The notes beneath the pieces are model-generated. The model had not been told where the DNA came from, made no database searches, and saw nothing but the letters and a program-made list of their open reading frames with translations. Position numbers and translations under genes: made by a program. DNA of 64,000 nucleotides from Streptococcus oralis subsp. tigurinus AZ_3a (GTDB taxonomy: Bacteria; Bacillota; Bacilli; Lactobacillales; Streptococcaceae), in the NCBI GenBank assembly GCA_000344275.1, contig AORU01000003.1:243440-307439 (forward strand), read 5' to 3'. Shown here piece by piece: positions 56,808-64,000 of the stretch. Position 1 is the first letter of the stretch, and each line of letters opens with the position of its first letter.

Positions 56808-57106
56808 AGGGAGTCCTCAATCTTGCTCTGTTCTTGTTTGACAGCAATCAACTTGTGGCGGAGTTCTAACAACTCTTGCTCCTTGTCATCAAATTCAATC
56901 TCACGGTTGAGTTGTGTAGACAGACAATTGACCGCCAAAAGAAGCGCAATGGTTTCATCATCCGCCCCAGGCATTTGTTCTTTAATTGCTTGGTATTTTT
57001 CAGTCGCAACCTTGGCAATTTCCTCCATAAAGAGATTGTCATGCTCGGTTGTTAAGGTTAATGTCTTTTTCCCGAACGTAAACTTATATCGATTTAGATT
57101 TGCCAT
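56804..57106 (-). CDS. zapA: ZapA-like cell-division protein
   Basis: A 100-aa protein with an N-terminal beta/alpha domain ([20 protein letters not shown]) and a long C-terminal coiled coil, as in ZapA, which bundles FtsZ filaments. The conserved [13 protein letters not shown] helix is present. Own promoter upstream, with GAGGTGA as ribosome site. Heads the zapA-cvpA-mutS2 operon. Confidence 0.82.
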   Translation of the reverse strand: MANLNRYKFTFGKKTLTLTTEHDNLFMEEIAKVATEKYQAIKEQMPGADDETIALLLAVNCLSTQLNREIEFDDKEQELLELRHKLIAVKQEQSKIEDSL

Positions 57107-57124
57107 AAAAATTCACCTCACGAT

Positions 57125-57153
57125 ATTATACCAAATTTCGCTAATTTTGTCAG
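57125..57153 (-). promoter_or_regulatory. Promoter of the zapA-cvpA-mutS2 operon
   Basis: Minus strand CTGACA (57148-57153), 17 bp ending TGG, TATAAT (57125-57130). Confidence 0.8.
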
Positions 57154-57180
57154 TTTTCACCAATTCTCCTGCTTTTGTGG

Positions 57181-57186
57181 TACAAT
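57181..57186 (+). promoter_or_regulatory. Extended -10 directly in front of rnhC
   Basis: TGG-TACAAT ends only 7 bp before the rnhC ATG at 57194, so transcription would begin at or next to the start codon. No Shine-Dalgarno is present. Confidence 0.6.
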
Positions 57187-57193
57187 AGAGACT

Positions 57194-58075
57194 ATGGCAA
57201 GTATCACACTCACACCAAGTGAACAGGAAATTCAGAGCTTTTTAAGTCAGTATCAGAAGGCTCTCAGTCCTAGTAAAAATCCCTATATTCGCTATTTTTT
57301 GCGACTGCCTCAGGCAACGGTTTCCATCTATACTTCTGGGAAAGTCCTCCTGCAGGGCGAAGCTGCTGAGCACTACGCCAGTTTCTTTGGCTATCAAGTT
57401 GTAGAGGAAACCAGTGGACAAGATTTTCCTATGATTGGGACTGATGAGGTGGGAAATGGTTCCTACTTTGGTGGACTGGCTGTCGTGGCTTCCTTCGTGA
57501 CACCTGACCAGCATGACTTCTTGCGAAAACTCGGGGTGGGGGATTCAAAAACCCTTACTGACCAAAAGATTCGTCAGATTGCCCCTATCCTCAAGGAAAA
57601 AATCCAGCACCAAGCGCTCCTCCTCTCACCGAGCAAGTACAACGACGTTATCGGAGAGCGTTACAATGCTGTTTCTGTAAAAGTTGCTCTTCACAACCAG
57701 GCTATCTTTCTCCTCCTCCCAAAAGGAGTCCAGCCAGAAAAAATCGTGATTGATGCTTTTACAAGCCCTAAAAACTATGACAAGTACTTGGCGCAAGAAG
57801 CCAACCGTTTTCCAAACAAGATCACTTTGGAAGAAAAAGCCGAGGGCAAATACCTGGCTGTTGCAGTTAGCTCCATCATCGCGCGGGATCTCTTCCTCGA
57901 AAATTTGGAAAATCTTGGACGAGAACTGGGCTATCAACTGCCAAGTGGCGCTGGAACTGCATCTGATAAGGTCGCTAGCAAAATCCTTCAATCCTATGGC
58001 ATGAAGGGACTTCATTTCTGCGCCAAACTGCATTTTAAAAACACTGAAAAAGCCAAATCACTTCTAGAAAGGTGA
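57194..58075 (+). CDS. rnhC: Ribonuclease HIII
   Basis: Removes RNA from RNA-DNA hybrids. The 293 residues comprise an N-terminal TBP-like substrate-binding domain (about 1-85) and the RNase H core with [13 protein letters not shown] (catalytic Asp-Glu), later DAFTSPKNY, and the C-terminal [11 protein letters not shown]. It shares the intergenic region with the divergent zapA operon and lies 3 bp before lepB. The start may be leaderless. Confidence 0.95.
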   Translation: MASITLTPSEQEIQSFLSQYQKALSPSKNPYIRYFLRLPQATVSIYTSGKVLLQGEAAEHYASFFGYQVVEETSGQDFPMIGTDEVGNGSYFGGLAVVASFVTPDQHDFLRKLGVGDSKTLTDQKIRQIAPILKEKIQHQALLLSPSKYNDVIGERYNAVSVKVALHNQAIFLLLPKGVQPEKIVIDAFTSPKNYDKYLAQEANRFPNKITLEEKAEGKYLAVAVSSIIARDLFLENLENLGRELGYQLPSGAGTASDKVASKILQSYGMKGLHFCAKLHFKNTEKAKSLLER

Positions 58076-58078
58076 GTT

Positions 58079-58693
58079 ATGAATTCGTTTAAAACATTTC
58101 TAAAAGAATGGGGAGTTTTCTTCCTGATTATCGCACTGGTCGGTCTTAGCCGTATCTTTCTTTGGAGCAATGTCCGTGTGGAAGGACACTCTATGGACCC
58201 TACCCTAGCTGACGGAGAAGTTCTCTTCGTTGTTAAACACCTCCCAATTGACCGCTTCGACATCGTGGTTGCGCATGAGGAAGACGGAAATAAAGACATT
58301 GTCAAAAGGGTTATCGGCATGCCTGGAGATACCATCCGCTATGAAAATGACAAACTCTTTATCAACGGTGAAGAAACAGATGAACCCTACCTAGCTGAGT
58401 ACCTCAACTTGTTCAAAACAGAAAAGTTGCAAAACACCTATACTGGAAAAGGATTTGAAGGCAATAAGGGAGTTTACTTTAGAGAACTTGCTCAAAAAGC
58501 ACAAGCCTTTACGGTCGATGTCAATTCCAATACCAGCTTCAGCTTTACTGTCCCTCAAGGTGAGTACCTTCTCCTTGGTGACGATCGTCTAGTCTCTAGC
58601 GACAGCCGCCATGTCGGTACCTTCAAGGCCAGCGATATCAAGGGCGAAGCAAAATTCCGTTTCTGGCCACTTAACCGTATCGGAACATTTTAA
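58079..58693 (+). CDS. lepB: Signal peptidase I
   Basis: Membrane serine protease that removes signal peptides. It has 204 aa with one N-terminal membrane helix (about 11-28). Catalytic Ser in VRVEGHSMDPTL and Lys in DIVKRVIGMPGD form the Ser-Lys dyad. The C-terminal GDDRLVSSDSRHVG box is complete. Probably co-transcribed with rnhC. Confidence 0.96.
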   Translation: MNSFKTFLKEWGVFFLIIALVGLSRIFLWSNVRVEGHSMDPTLADGEVLFVVKHLPIDRFDIVVAHEEDGNKDIVKRVIGMPGDTIRYENDKLFINGEETDEPYLAEYLNLFKTEKLQNTYTGKGFEGNKGVYFRELAQKAQAFTVDVNSNTSFSFTVPQGEYLLLGDDRLVSSDSRHVGTFKASDIKGEAKFRFWPLNRIGTF

Positions 58694-58698
58694 GATAA

Positions 58699-58738
58699 GG
58701 AAGAGGCCGAGAATGCTAAGTCTCAGTCTCTTTTTCTA
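58699..58738 (+). terminator. Terminator of rnhC-lepB
   Basis: AGAGGCCGAGA pairs imperfectly with TCTCAGTCTCT followed by TTTT. A second weak stem-loop (CTTAGC-type) lies at about 58758-58790 before recD2. Confidence 0.6.
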
Positions 58739-58827
58739 TTGCGAAAAGAAGGCCTTTTAGTCTCCTAGCTTGTTTAAAGAAGCTAAGGGGAGGGGCCAAT
58801 TCTCACGAACTCATGTAAAGGAAACCT

Positions 58828-61197
58828 ATGGAAGTTTATTTTTCAGGCACCATTGAACGCATTATTTTTGAAAATCCCAGTAATTTTTATCGCATTCTCC
58901 TCCTAGATATCGAAGATACCGATGCGGAGGACTTTGACGATTTTGAAATCATCGTTACAGGAACCATGGCGGACGTGATTGAAGGGGAAGACTACACTTT
59001 TTGGGGGCAAATCGTTCAGCACTCCAAGTATGGGGAACAGCTTCAGATCAGCCGTTATGAACGCGCAAAACCAACTAGAAAAGGACTAGTCAAGTACTTT
59101 TCTAGCAGTCATTTCAAGGGGATTGGTCTCAAAACGGCCCAAAAAATCGTTGATAGCTATGGTGAAAATACCATTGACGAAATTCTGGAACATCCTGAAA
59201 AGCTAGAAGGCATCTCAGGACTCTCTGCCAAAAACCGTGAGGCTTTTGTTTCCACCCTCCGTCTCAACTATGGGACAGAAATGGTCTTGGCTAAACTTGC
59301 CAACTACGGCATTCCCAATAAACTGGCCTTTCAGATTCAAGACTTTTACAAGGAAGAAACGCTGGATATTGTCGAAAACTATCCCTATCAGCTGGTTGAG
59401 GATATCAAGGGTTTGGGGTTTACTATTGCTGACCAATTGGCTGCCGAACTAGGCATCGAAAGTCAAGCTCCTGAACGCTTCCGTGCTGGCCTTGTCCACA
59501 GTCTTTTTCAGGGATGTATGGATACGGGCGATACCTATATGGAAGCCCGAGATTTGCTGGAACAAACCCTGACTCTCCTCGAATCTTCCCGTCCCGTGGA
59601 ACTGGACCCCAGCCAAGTCGCTCAAGAATTATCTCATTTGATCGAAGAAGACAAGGTTCAGCAGATTGATACCAAAATCTTTGATAACAGCCTCTTTTTC
59701 GCTGAAGAAGGCATTCGCAGTCACTTGGTTCGTATCCTTGAAAAAGAAAAGCAGAAAAGTCAGGATTTGGAAACCATTCACAAGCATATCGCTACTGTCG
59801 AGCAAGAATTAGCTATCCAATACGATGACATTCAAAAACAGGCAATCTGTGACGCTATCCAGAACAAGGTCTTTATCCTAACAGGTGGACCTGGTACTGG
59901 TAAGACGACTGTTATCAATGGGATTATCGCTGTTTATGCCCTCTTAGAAGGGCTTGACCTCAGGAAAAAAAGCAACTTACCTATCCTTCTTGCTGCTCCA
60001 ACTGGTCGAGCGGCTCGGCGCATGAATGAATTGACAGGTTTGCCTAGCGCTACTATACACCGTCATTTGGGAATGACAGGCGACGATGATACCAGTCATC
60101 TGGAAGATTATCTGGATGCCGACTTTATTATCGTGGATGAGTTTTCTATGGTGGACACTTGGCTAGCCAACCAACTTTTCTCCAACATCTCCTCTAACAG
60201 TAAAATCCTCATCGTAGGTGATAGCGACCAGCTACCTTCTGTTAGTCCCGGACAAGTCCTTGCTGACCTGCTCCAGATACCCCTGATTCCGCAGACTCGC
60301 TTGGAACGGATTTACCGTCAGAGCGAAGAATCAACTATCGTTACCTTGGCTAGTCAAATTCGACAAGGCATCCTGCCAGCTGACTTTACCCAGAAAAAGG
60401 CTGACCGTTCCTACTTTGAAATCGCTAGCGGCCATATCCCAGCTACCATTGAGAAAATTCTTGGTGCTGCCCTCAGAAGTGGCATTCCGGCTCGTGATAT
60501 TCAGGTGCTAGCGCCTATGTATCGAGGAACTGCTGGTATTGATGCCATCAACCAACTCATGCAAGACCTGCTCAATCCTCAGCAAAAGGGGCAAGTTAGC
60601 TTTGAAGCAACTCAGTGTCACTATCGAACAAGGGACAAGGTCATTCACCTAGTCAACGACGCCGAAGTCAATGTCTTTAACGGAGACCTAGGCTACATCA
60701 CAGACCTGATTCCTGGAAAATACACCGAGTCCAAACAAGACGAGATTATCATTGATTTTGATGGCAATGAAGTCGTCTACCCACGAAACGAATGGTACAA
60801 GATTCGACTGGCCTATGCCATGAGCATCCATAAGTCTCAGGGAAGTGAGTTTCCCGTTGTCATCCTGCCCATCACCAGTACTAGCAAGCGCATGCTGGAG
60901 CGAAATCTCATCTACACAGCTATCACACGAGCCAAGAGCAAGCTCATCCTTCTTGGTGAATTACAGGCCTTTGACTATGCAGTTAAGCATATTGGGACTG
61001 CTCGCAAGACCTATCTAATTGAACGCTTCAGTGATTTAATTGAAAATAATATTGAAGAAAGCAAACAAGCCTTCTCTGAAACTGCCACACCAAGTGACTC
61101 TGAACAATCCTACATCCTCACCGAGGAAAACTGGTCTAGTATTCCAGCCATGATTGGGATTACAGACGCAGACTTAAAAGAGATTTTTGGAAAATAG
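58828..61197 (+). CDS. recD2: ATP-dependent 5'-3' DNA helicase RecD2
   Basis: A stand-alone RecD-type SF1B helicase of 789 aa with the long N-terminal region that defines RecD2 (OB-like domain, helix-hairpin-helix repeats such as GIGLKTAQKIVDSYG and GISGLSAKNR). Walker A is GGPGTGKTTV (near 352), Walker B FIIVDEFSMVD, motif III GDSDQLPS, and C-terminal motifs AYAMSIHKSQGSEF and YTAITRAK. RecBCD is absent from streptococci, so it acts alone in repair. Confidence 0.95.
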   Translation: MEVYFSGTIERIIFENPSNFYRILLLDIEDTDAEDFDDFEIIVTGTMADVIEGEDYTFWGQIVQHSKYGEQLQISRYERAKPTRKGLVKYFSSSHFKGIGLKTAQKIVDSYGENTIDEILEHPEKLEGISGLSAKNREAFVSTLRLNYGTEMVLAKLANYGIPNKLAFQIQDFYKEETLDIVENYPYQLVEDIKGLGFTIADQLAAELGIESQAPERFRAGLVHSLFQGCMDTGDTYMEARDLLEQTLTLLESSRPVELDPSQVAQELSHLIEEDKVQQIDTKIFDNSLFFAEEGIRSHLVRILEKEKQKSQDLETIHKHIATVEQELAIQYDDIQKQAICDAIQNKVFILTGGPGTGKTTVINGIIAVYALLEGLDLRKKSNLPILLAAPTGRAARRMNELTGLPSATIHRHLGMTGDDDTSHLEDYLDADFIIVDEFSMVDTWLANQLFSNISSNSKILIVGDSDQLPSVSPGQVLADLLQIPLIPQTRLERIYRQSEESTIVTLASQIRQGILPADFTQKKADRSYFEIASGHIPATIEKILGAALRSGIPARDIQVLAPMYRGTAGIDAINQLMQDLLNPQQKGQVSFEATQCHYRTRDKVIHLVNDAEVNVFNGDLGYITDLIPGKYTESKQDEIIIDFDGNEVVYPRNEWYKIRLAYAMSIHKSQGSEFPVVILPITSTSKRMLERNLIYTAITRAKSKLILLGELQAFDYAVKHIGTARKTYLIERFSDLIENNIEESKQAFSETATPSDSEQSYILTEENWSSIPAMIGITDADLKEIFGK

Positions 61198-61207
61198 TGC
61201 AACAGAA

Positions 61208-61240
61208 AACCCACCTAGGAAGGTGGGATTTTTCTCTTTT
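61208..61240. terminator. Terminator between recD2 and tig
   Basis: CCCACCT, short loop, AGGTGGG followed by ATTTTTC on the plus strand and preceded by TTTTC on the minus; can serve both convergent genes. Confidence 0.75.
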
Positions 61241-61244
61241 GAGA

Positions 61245-62528
61245 TTATTTTACTGTTGCTGTGCTTGTAATCAATTCAACAGCTTTTTTGATAGTGATAT
61301 CGTGTTTCAACATGTCAGCTGAAAGCAAGTTTTGTACTTGTGCAACTTCCATGTTGTAGTCTGCTGCCAATTGCTCAATTTCTTTTTGGATTTCTTCTTC
61401 TGAAGCATCAAATCCTTCAGCTTTGGCAACTGCTTCGATAACAAGGTTAGTCTTCGTACGTGACTCAGCTTCTGCTTCGTATTGTTTGTGAAGGTCTTCT
61501 TGAGTAGTTCCAGTGATTTGGAAGTACATGTCAGGGTTGATCCCTTGGCGTTGCAAGTTTCCAAGGAATTCATTTACTGAACGGTGAACTTCTTCGTGGA
61601 TCATTTCTTCTGGAAGTTCTACGATTTCAGCGTTTTCTACAGCTTTATCAATTGCTGCACCTTCAAGGGCATCTTTGTATGCTTCTTCTTTCGCAGCAGT
61701 CAATTCTTTGCGGTATTTTTCTTTCAATTCATCAAGAGTTTCCACTTCTTCGTCGATGTCTTTTGCAAGTTCATCGTCAAGAGCTGGAACTTCTTTTGCT
61801 TTTACTTCGTGGATAGTTGTCACGAATTTAGCTTCTTTACCTACAAGGTCTTCTGCTTGGTAGTCTTCTGGGAATGTTACGACAACATCAACAGTTTCGC
61901 CAGCTGAGTGTCCAACCAATTGGTCTTCAAAACCAGGGATAAATTGACCTGATCCAAGTCCAAGTGAGAAGTTTTCACCTTTTCCACCGTCAAATTCAAC
62001 ACCGTCGATAGAACCAACAAAGTCAATCACAACAGTGTCGCCATTTTCAGCAGCGCCTTCTTTGATAACCAATTCAGCCAAGTTGTTGCGTTCGCGTTCG
62101 ATACGTTCTTCAACGTCAGCGTCTGTCACTTCTTTTTCTACATCCACTGATACTTCAAGGTTTTTGTAGTCACCCAATTTAACTTCAGGTTTTGTCACGA
62201 CTTCAGCAGTGATGATCCAGTCTTGACCTTTTTCCATTGAAGTCACATCAATTTTTGGTTGTGCAACGACTTCAAGACCAGCTTCTTTTACTGCAGCTTC
62301 ATAAGCGTTTGGCAAAAGAGCGTTCATTGCATCTTGATAAAGAGCTTCTTCACCAAATTTTTGGTCGAAGATAGGGCGTGGAAGGTGACCTTTACGGAAA
62401 CCTGGAACGTTAAGAGTTTTCTTTACTGAGTTAAATACACGGTCCAATTCTGGTTTGATTTGGTCTTGAGAGATAGTGAAAGTCAAGACACCACGGTTTG
62501 TTTCTTTGTTTTCAAATGATACAGACAT
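61245..62528 (-). CDS. tig: Trigger factor
   Basis: Ribosome-bound chaperone and peptidyl-prolyl isomerase of 427 aa. The ribosome-binding signature [12 protein letters not shown] is at about residues 42-53. The FKBP-type PPIase domain (about 160-245) has [20 protein letters not shown], and a long helical C-terminal chaperone domain follows. Complete, with own promoter. Confidence 0.97.
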   Translation of the reverse strand: MSVSFENKETNRGVLTFTISQDQIKPELDRVFNSVKKTLNVPGFRKGHLPRPIFDQKFGEEALYQDAMNALLPNAYEAAVKEAGLEVVAQPKIDVTSMEKGQDWIITAEVVTKPEVKLGDYKNLEVSVDVEKEVTDADVEERIERERNNLAELVIKEGAAENGDTVVIDFVGSIDGVEFDGGKGENFSLGLGSGQFIPGFEDQLVGHSAGETVDVVVTFPEDYQAEDLVGKEAKFVTTIHEVKAKEVPALDDELAKDIDEEVETLDELKEKYRKELTAAKEEAYKDALEGAAIDKAVENAEIVELPEEMIHEEVHRSVNEFLGNLQRQGINPDMYFQITGTTQEDLHKQYEAEAESRTKTNLVIEAVAKAEGFDASEEEIQKEIEQLAADYNMEVAQVQNLLSADMLKHDITIKKAVELITSTATVK

Positions 62529-62563
62529 TCTGTCATTTCTCCTTAAAATTTTTAATACAGTCC

Positions 62564-62593
62564 ATTATACCATATGATAGCGACTTTTTTCAA
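62564..62593 (-). promoter_or_regulatory. Promoter of tig
   Basis: Minus strand TTGAAA (62588-62593), 18 bp ending TGG, TATAAT (62564-62569), 35 bp before the start; AAGGAG is the ribosome site. Confidence 0.8.
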
Positions 62594-62706
62594 GTAATGA
62601 ATGCGCTTTGTATGCGGTAGAATTTTTTAGAATGCCCAATTCCATATATTTTTTAGGAGAACATCACCGAGTTTAAAAAAAGACTGAACAAATTTCTTGC
62701 CCAGTC

Positions 62707-62811
62707 TTGACATTGATACACTTATTAGGTATCATTAATTAAAGACTGAGTAAGAAGGACGAGTTCTTACTCGGTAAGGCGAGAAGTGTTTGCGCACTTT
62801 TCGTCTTTTTT
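62707..62811 (+). ncRNA. Candidate small RNA between tig and the ISLre2 copy
   Basis: A canonical plus-strand promoter, TTGACA (62707-62712), 17 bp, TATCAT (62730-62735), is followed by two stem-loops. The first is GAGTAAGAA/TTCTTACTC (62748-62772), and the second is a terminator with GGCGAGAAGTG/CACTTTTCGTC and six T (62778-62811). The predicted RNA is about 70 nt from near 62742 and holds no credible reading frame. The rest of the 418-bp gap 62529-62946 contains the tig promoter and AT-rich sequence. Confidence 0.6.
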
Positions 62812-62879
62812 ATTCGATTAATTTAAGTAAATTATAACACATTTTCACATACCGCGCAAGCATTTTATGCTTGATTGTA

Positions 62880-64000
62880 GCACAAAAAGACCTTTTTTTA
62901 CAAAGGTTATTGTTATATAACTTTTTATATACTTTGTTATGTACTTCTATTGTTTTCGGAAGTAGGATAATCTTTTGCTATCAGGGTAACATTGATATCT
63001 AGATGTATTTTCTTTATCCGTTTTACTCATTCTCTTTTTAATGGTATAAGCAGAAACTTCCTCTAAAGAAATAAATTTTTCATAATCTTCTCTCCAGGTG
63101 CCGAAGATTAATTCTCTCAAGGAATCCTCATAATTCAAAACAATTATCCGACTCATCGTTTCAGCTCCAGCAAGAGTCCAATACATTCCTCTTTTTTTCA
63201 TTCTATAAGTGACCTTACGATGCTGACTCTCCATTATCCCGATTCCTGCATGACTGAATCCTCTCTGTTCGGCTGGTTTGGTATATTGGAAATTTCTCAA
63301 TATTTTACTCTTGAACTTCTCAAACAATTCTTGTTCTTCTTCTGTCTCGATATAACTTTCGGTCGTATCTAGGACAGTTCTCATTAACTGCTTATCATGT
63401 TGCTTAATCGCCTGGAAAGCTCTCTCTAATAGATCCTCAGAGTAAAATTTTAGATAATTCTTCAACTCCTTATTTACATGGTACTCATCCCAGAAATGTT
63501 CGTGGCGTTTAATTCGCAGAACCTTCGCAATCTCTTTGAAAACATAGGGTGTATATCCATGACCTCCATCAGAGTTCGTAATCAATAAAGTCTGATTCGT
63601 AATTTCGTAATTATTGAACAGATAATCGATCACCTGCTCCCTCACTAAGCGGTTGTCAAGGCCAATAAATTCTTTTTTGTCCTGGAGTTCAAATCGATTG
63701 CTGCCAACTTTCTGGCTTCCCGTATGGACTACAAAATGGGATGAATCATAATGTTTATTATCCTTTTGTGTGTCACGTGCTTTAACCATCACACCATCAC
63801 CCTCAATATAAATAACCTGGGCTTTTCTTTTGCTAACTTCTTTATTCTCTTCATAATATCGATAGCCTTCTCTTTCCTCCAATAACTTCTCACAAATTTT
63901 TACAGCTTTTACTACAATTGGCTTTGTGATAGAGATGTGATAAGTCAATTGGATCACCTGAGTTACTTTATCATATGGCATTAAAGTAGATAATTTAGCC
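62880..64000 (-). mobile_element. ISLre2-type insertion sequence, partial
   Basis: Defined by the transposase gene. The downstream 60 bp are AT-rich and would contain one terminal repeat, but with the other end outside the window the exact border cannot be drawn. Confidence 0.65.
62947..64000 (-). CDS. ISLre2-family (UPF0236) transposase, runs off the window edge
   Basis: About 350 C-terminal residues of a transposase of the ISLre2 family. The frame stays open through 64000, so the ATG at 63981 is internal and the N-terminus lies outside. Typical segments are IYIEGDGVMVK, LLITNSDGGHGY, FWDEYHVNKELKNYL and SHAGIGIMESQHRKVTYRMKKRGMYW. Catalytic acidic residues in the first three blocks appear intact. 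The element end should be in 62880-62946. It interrupts the region upstream of tig. Confidence 0.88.
   Translation of the reverse strand, partial: AKLSTLMPYDKVTQVIQLTYHISITKPIVVKAVKICEKLLEEREGYRYYEENKEVSKRKAQVIYIEGDGVMVKARDTQKDNKHYDSSHFVVHTGSQKVGSNRFELQDKKEFIGLDNRLVREQVIDYLFNNYEITNQTLLITNSDGGHGYTPYVFKEIAKVLRIKRHEHFWDEYHVNKELKNYLKFYSEDLLERAFQAIKQHDKQLMRTVLDTTESYIETEEEQELFEKFKSKILRNFQYTKPAEQRGFSHAGIGIMESQHRKVTYRMKKRGMYWTLAGAETMSRIIVLNYEDSLRELIFGTWREDYEKFISLEEVSAYTIKKRMSKTDKENTSRYQCYPDSKRLSYFRKQ

Overview
The window reads as chromosome of a mitis-group Streptococcus, close to S. pneumoniae, S. pseudopneumoniae or S. mitis. The basis is the complete FASII cluster with FabK, FabM and FabT, the gatCAB, serS, tig and recD2 neighbourhoods, a BriC-like competence peptide with a ComE box, and low GC content. 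It is almost entirely protein-coding and carries no rRNA or tRNA gene that I can see. Housekeeping genes are interrupted by four accessory patches.

Region by region: (1) 1-1114, the 5' part of rny. (2) 1226-8983, an accessory Type I restriction-modification operon read hsdM-hsdS-X-Y-hsdR on the minus strand. X (283 aa, soluble) and Y (164 aa, four membrane segments) are not restriction subunits and resemble in size, order and topology the phage-exclusion pair RexA/RexB. (3) 9193-9705, a yefM-yoeB toxin-antitoxin pair. (4) 9838-17735, a minus-strand housekeeping run: tmcAL, methyltransferase, rsfS, isochorismatase-like, yqeK, nadD, yhbY, yqeH, yqeG, corA and a truncated MscS. (5) 17886-20100, sstT and an aromatic-acid-exporter family gene on the plus strand. 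(6) 20331-22710, prfC and a YwaF-like membrane protein. (7) 22876-29723, plus-strand gatCAB, a Tim44-like/SPFH pair, then efp, an Asp23 protein and nusB.

(8) 29728-31993, a tandemly duplicated cassette of ComE box, double-glycine peptide, CPBP membrane protein and terminator. The copy next to accA matches BriC; the other is a paralogue with a different mature peptide. (9) 32002-42569, the fatty-acid synthesis cluster fabM-fabT-fabH-acpP-fabK-fabD-fabG-fabF-accB-fabZ-accC-accD-accA, with FabT-type palindromes. (10) 42852-46078, aspartokinase, DUF956 protein and T-box-controlled serS. (11) 46083-50293, an ISL3-type transposase remnant followed by an AT-rich GntR/ABC-2 transporter/TetR island with two matching TetR-type operators. 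(12) 50480-53756, a TDT-family transporter gene broken at a homopolymer, a carboxymuconolactone decarboxylase-like gene, and an alanine/glycine symporter under a glycine riboswitch. (13) 53822-62528, mutS2, cvpA, zapA-like, rnhC, lepB, recD2 and tig. (14) 62707-64000, a candidate small RNA and an ISLre2 transposase gene that runs off the right edge.

The strongest leads are the RexAB-like pair embedded in the hsd operon and the duplicated competence-controlled peptide/CPBP cassette. All homology statements come from recognising motifs and family features by eye; no database search was run.
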